From Pectobacterium actinidiae (lineage in GTDB: Bacteria > Pseudomonadota > Gammaproteobacteria > Enterobacterales > Enterobacteriaceae), in assembly GCF_000803315.1 (NCBI RefSeq), contig NZ_JRMH01000001.1, positions 2,356,001 through 2,420,000 on the forward strand: DNA of 64,000 bases, written 5' to 3'. The notes beneath the pieces were generated by a model. The model did not search any database. It had not been told where the DNA came from and worked only from the letters and a program-made list of their open reading frames with translations. This document shows positions 61,439 through 64,000 of the stretch, in pieces. A program made the position numbers and the translations under genes. Within the stretch, counting starts at the first letter, position 1, and the number at the start of each line of letters is the position of its first letter.

Positions 61439-61956
61439 ATAACCGACAGATTGCGTCACCCGAATCCAAGGCGACGCAAAACGCGCAGGCCGCGCTGCAC
61501 GGCAAATCCTCACGCGCAGACGATCCACAACATAGGAATTACTGGGAGGCTTTCACATTTTCAGACGGCTTTGAAGACGCGTTCTATCAGGAAGCGTCTT
61601 TCGTCTTAACACCGGGCGGCCCCATCAACGCCCCGCCGTCATTACACAGTGAGGCACCGGATAGCCCACAAAACGTGACGCCGTCACAATGGCAGTCGCT
61701 GCAATGTGAGCTGATTGAGGCGATCGACAACATCTGCGCCCCGCCGTTTGCCTTCAGCCTGCAACTGCCGCAGTTAGGCGATATCGATGCGCGTTTAGCC
61801 ACGCTGGTGCCGCGCGGCTGGGATATTTCCCTGCGTTTCAGCCGGGAAAGCTACCACCAGTTAAAAGATCGGCGTGAAGCCTGCCGTCATTCGCTCTCCA
61901 GTGCGCTGGGCTGTCCGATAAATCTGCGTTTTGATGCCAGAGAGTATGAGCAATGA
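61435..61956 (+). CDS. hrpP: HrpP, needle-length/substrate-switch protein (SctP)
   Basis: A 173-aa protein; ATG 61435 overlaps the hrpO stop, so the longer frame from 61378 is rejected. Pro/Ser-rich N-terminus, C-terminal globular switch domain including SLRFSRESYHQLKDRREACR. In group-I clusters HrpP is secreted and controls pilus length and the change to effector export. Short for the family, as usual in Erwinia-type systems. Confidence 0.9.
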   Translation: MNNRQIASPESKATQNAQAALHGKSSRADDPQHRNYWEAFTFSDGFEDAFYQEASFVLTPGGPINAPPSLHSEAPDSPQNVTPSQWQSLQCELIEAIDNICAPPFAFSLQLPQLGDIDARLATLVPRGWDISLRFSRESYHQLKDRREACRHSLSSALGCPINLRFDAREYEQ

Positions 61957-63098
61957 ATCCGAATCTACAGCACATCAGACCGCTGACGCTGCCGTCCCTG
62001 TGCGCGCAGCACGCCCGTATCCGATCGGCGTTGGCCGCCGGATTATCGCTGCCATTTACCCGCGACGGACTGGCTGGCTGTCTGGACCTTCAACTGGCAA
62101 ATGTACGCGAGCAGGCAGAAGACTCGTTTACCACGCAGGCAAGCCGTTGGCGGAGCGATATCGGTAATCTCTCACTGACCGATCCGTCTCCTGTACTCAG
62201 TCTGCTGTCGGACTGCCCGCTGCTGCCCCTCACAGAAGACGATGACGCAGCACAGGAATGGTACTGGACACTCTACAACCAGTCGCTCAATCCCGTACTG
62301 CGGACGCTGATCGGGGAAATCTATCCGCTGAGCCTTCCTCAGAAAGAACAGGATTCAACAGAGCAGAATCACAATGCTGCCTGGCTCAGCGTGAGCTGGA
62401 ACGGCATGACCGTGCGCAGCCAGATGCAGGCCGCTGACGCCGTCTGGCTGGCGCTATTTTCCCGTTCTGACTGGCACCGCCAGCGCCACGCGCTCCCCGC
62501 AGGCATGGCTATCACTATCCCGCTCACGCTGGCTGATGCCGTACTGCCGCTGTCCGCGTTACACGGTTTGCGTACGGGCGATCTTATTCTGCCTCATCGC
62601 CCGTGGTTTACGCCTTCCGGCGAGGGAACACTGTCATCCGGCACGCTACGTCTGCGCGGAGTACTCCAACTCGCGGCGTTCGCCCCCTTTACCTTTACCG
62701 TTACCGACATGGAGACTGTCTCAATGCCCTCGTCCGCTACCGACACGATGTTAACCGCCACGCAGCCAGCTACTTCAGCGCTTGAATTCACGCCAATGAG
62801 TGACAACGTCACTGAAAACCTCCCCCCGCTGCCGGTCACCTTACATATTCGCTGTGGCAGCCTGACGATGACGCTGGCGGAATTGCAACACCTCGCCAGC
62901 GGTAGCGTGCTGACGCTGCGCGACGTAGTGCCGGGGCAAGCCTGGCTGTATCACGGCGATATCGCTTTGGCGAGTGGCGATCTGGTCGATGTGGAAGGCC
63001 GTCTGGGGCTACAGATTACCCAGTGCTTTTCCGTACCAGCACCCAAACTGCCGATAGCGTCTGAAGAACACGCCGCCGAACCGGAGCTGGCACCATGA
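61953..63098 (+). CDS. hrcQ: HrcQ, C-ring/sorting platform protein (SctQ), unsplit form
   Basis: A 381-aa protein made as one polypeptide, unlike Pseudomonas where it is split into HrcQA and HrcQB. The C-terminal SpoA/FliN domain reads [30 protein letters not shown] (in part) and [16 protein letters not shown]. It may also be produced as a shorter C-terminal product from an internal start, as known for SctQ proteins; an in-frame ATG at about 62721 ([14 protein letters not shown]) could serve. Overlaps both neighbours by 4 bp. Confidence 0.93.
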   Translation: MNPNLQHIRPLTLPSLCAQHARIRSALAAGLSLPFTRDGLAGCLDLQLANVREQAEDSFTTQASRWRSDIGNLSLTDPSPVLSLLSDCPLLPLTEDDDAAQEWYWTLYNQSLNPVLRTLIGEIYPLSLPQKEQDSTEQNHNAAWLSVSWNGMTVRSQMQAADAVWLALFSRSDWHRQRHALPAGMAITIPLTLADAVLPLSALHGLRTGDLILPHRPWFTPSGEGTLSSGTLRLRGVLQLAAFAPFTFTVTDMETVSMPSSATDTMLTATQPATSALEFTPMSDNVTENLPPLPVTLHIRCGSLTMTLAELQHLASGSVLTLRDVVPGQAWLYHGDIALASGDLVDVEGRLGLQITQCFSVPAPKLPIASEEHAAEPELAP

Positions 63099-63748
63099 CC
63101 TCGGGCGCGTTCGATCCGTTGATGTTTGCGCTCTTTCTGGGCGCACTCTCTCTGATTCCGCTGATGATGATTGTCTGCACCTGCTTTCTCAAGATTGCGA
63201 TTGTGCTGCTGATTACCCGCAACGCCATTGGAGTGCAACAAGTGCCTCCCAACATGGCGCTGTACGGTATCGCACTCGCGGCAACGCTGTTTGTGATGGC
63301 ACCGGTGTTTCAGGACATCACCACACGTGTACAGGAAAAGCCGCTGGATATGACCGACATCACCTCGCTTCAGGCCAGCGTGACCTACGGGCTGGAGCCG
63401 CTGCAAACCTTTATGTCACGCAACGTTGACCCTGACATTCTTACCCATCTGCATGAAAACAGCCTGCAAATGTGGCCTGCCTCGCTATCCGAAAAGGTGA
63501 ATACGCAAAATTTGCTGCTGGTGATCCCGGCTTTCGTGCTGTCGGAACTACAGGCCGGATTCAAAATCGGCTTCCTGATCTATATCCCGTTTATCGTCAT
63601 CGACCTCATCGTCTCAAACGTGCTGCTGGCGCTGGGGATGCAGATGGTCGCGCCAATGACGCTCTCGCTGCCGTTAAAGCTGCTGCTGTTCGTACTGGTT
63701 AACGGCTGGACGCGGCTGCTGGACGGCCTGTTCTACAGCTACCTGTGA
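63095..63748 (+). CDS. hrcR: HrcR, export apparatus protein (SctR)
   Basis: A 217-aa FliP-family membrane protein. Segments [44 protein letters not shown] (in part: [19 protein letters not shown]) and [32 protein letters not shown] (in part: [17 protein letters not shown]) are the most conserved of the family. Part of the export gate in a 5:4:1 complex with HrcS and HrcT. Confidence 0.96.
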   Translation: MTSGAFDPLMFALFLGALSLIPLMMIVCTCFLKIAIVLLITRNAIGVQQVPPNMALYGIALAATLFVMAPVFQDITTRVQEKPLDMTDITSLQASVTYGLEPLQTFMSRNVDPDILTHLHENSLQMWPASLSEKVNTQNLLLVIPAFVLSELQAGFKIGFLIYIPFIVIDLIVSNVLLALGMQMVAPMTLSLPLKLLLFVLVNGWTRLLDGLFYSYL

Positions 63749-63755
63749 GGCTGCG

Positions 63756-64000
63756 ATGGAAATAATCACGCTTTTCCGTCAGGCCATGGTGATGGTCGTG
63801 CTGCTCTCTGCGCCGCCGCTGCTGGTTGCGGTGATTGTCGGCGTGCTGATTTCACTGCTACAGGCGGTGATGCAGTTGCAGGATCAGACGCTGCCCTTTG
63901 CCGTCAAACTGATTTCCGTCGGGCTGGCGCTGGCGCTCTGCGGGCGCTGGATTGGCGTAGAGTTGATGCAGTTGGCTATTACCGCATTCAACATGATTGC
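63756..64000 (+). CDS. hrcS: HrcS, export apparatus protein (SctS), cut by the window end
   Basis: FliQ-family membrane protein, 81 codons visible of about 86-88 expected. Starts MEIITLFRQAMVMVVLLSAP and continues with ISLLQAVMQLQDQTLPFAVKL, the conserved core. Two membrane helices. hrcT, hrcU should follow beyond the window. Confidence 0.94.
   Translation, partial: MEIITLFRQAMVMVVLLSAPPLLVAVIVGVLISLLQAVMQLQDQTLPFAVKLISVGLALALCGRWIGVELMQLAITAFNMI

Overview
The window is chromosomal DNA of a soft-rot plant pathogen in the Pectobacteriaceae, most likely a Pectobacterium. The basis is a group-I hrp/hrc type III secretion cluster of the Erwinia/Pectobacterium gene order (hrpA-hrpB-hrcJ-hrpD-hrpE-hrpF-hrpG-hrcC-hrpT-hrpV-hrpN; ecpC; hrpS; hrpY-hrpX; hrpL; hrpJ-hrcV-hrpQ-hrcN-hrpO-hrpP-hrcQ-hrcR-hrcS), an adjacent dspE/dspF and hrpW effector module, and pectin-catabolism genes (two KdgM-type porins and a PelX-type pectate lyase). 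Assignments are made by reading motifs; no database search was run.

Layout. 1-5.4 kb: the end of a flavin monooxygenase, two paralogous solute-binding proteins, a GNAT acetyltransferase, and the permease and ATPase of a polar amino-acid-type ABC importer. 5.4-17.4 kb (minus strand): a urea assimilation operon reading atzF, urea carboxylase, a GntR regulator, urtA, urtB, urtC, urtD, urtE, with a sigma-54-like promoter in front. 17.6-20.8 kb: a Gfo/Idh/MocA oxidoreductase, a 58-aa membrane-anchored peptide, and a NolX/HrpF/HrpK-like type III translocator candidate with its own perfect hrp box. 20.9-25 kb: pectin oligomer porins and pelX with a KdgR-like operator. 25.2-28.6 kb: an orphan solute-binding protein, a nitrilase-fold hydrolase and a GntR regulator. 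28.6-36.2 kb: dspF and dspE diverging from hrpW and a small unknown gene. 36.3-41.3 kb: an AT-rich insertion. 41.4-64 kb: the hrp/hrc core, leaving the window inside hrcS.

The AT-rich insertion between hrpW and hrpN is the most unusual part. On the minus strand it holds a 43-codon gene (40412-40543) with a strong ribosome binding site, then a hairpin terminator, an IS200-type element, and four tightly packed genes: an HExxH-motif protein, a cysteine-dioxygenase-like cupin, a 118-121-aa unknown protein and an ABC exporter with a much reduced nucleotide-binding domain. I read this as a ribosomally made, post-translationally modified peptide (RiPP) locus: precursor, two metal-dependent modifying enzymes, a helper and an exporter. 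It is flanked by IS3 and permease remnants, which points to acquisition by transfer.

Regulation of the type III system can be read directly. A consensus sigma-54 promoter precedes hrpL, fitting control by HrpX/HrpY and HrpS. HrpL-type hrp boxes, all with a 15-bp spacer, precede hrpJ, hrpA, hrpN, dspE, hrpW and the hrpK-like gene. An EAL-domain c-di-GMP phosphodiesterase sits between hrpA and hrpS.
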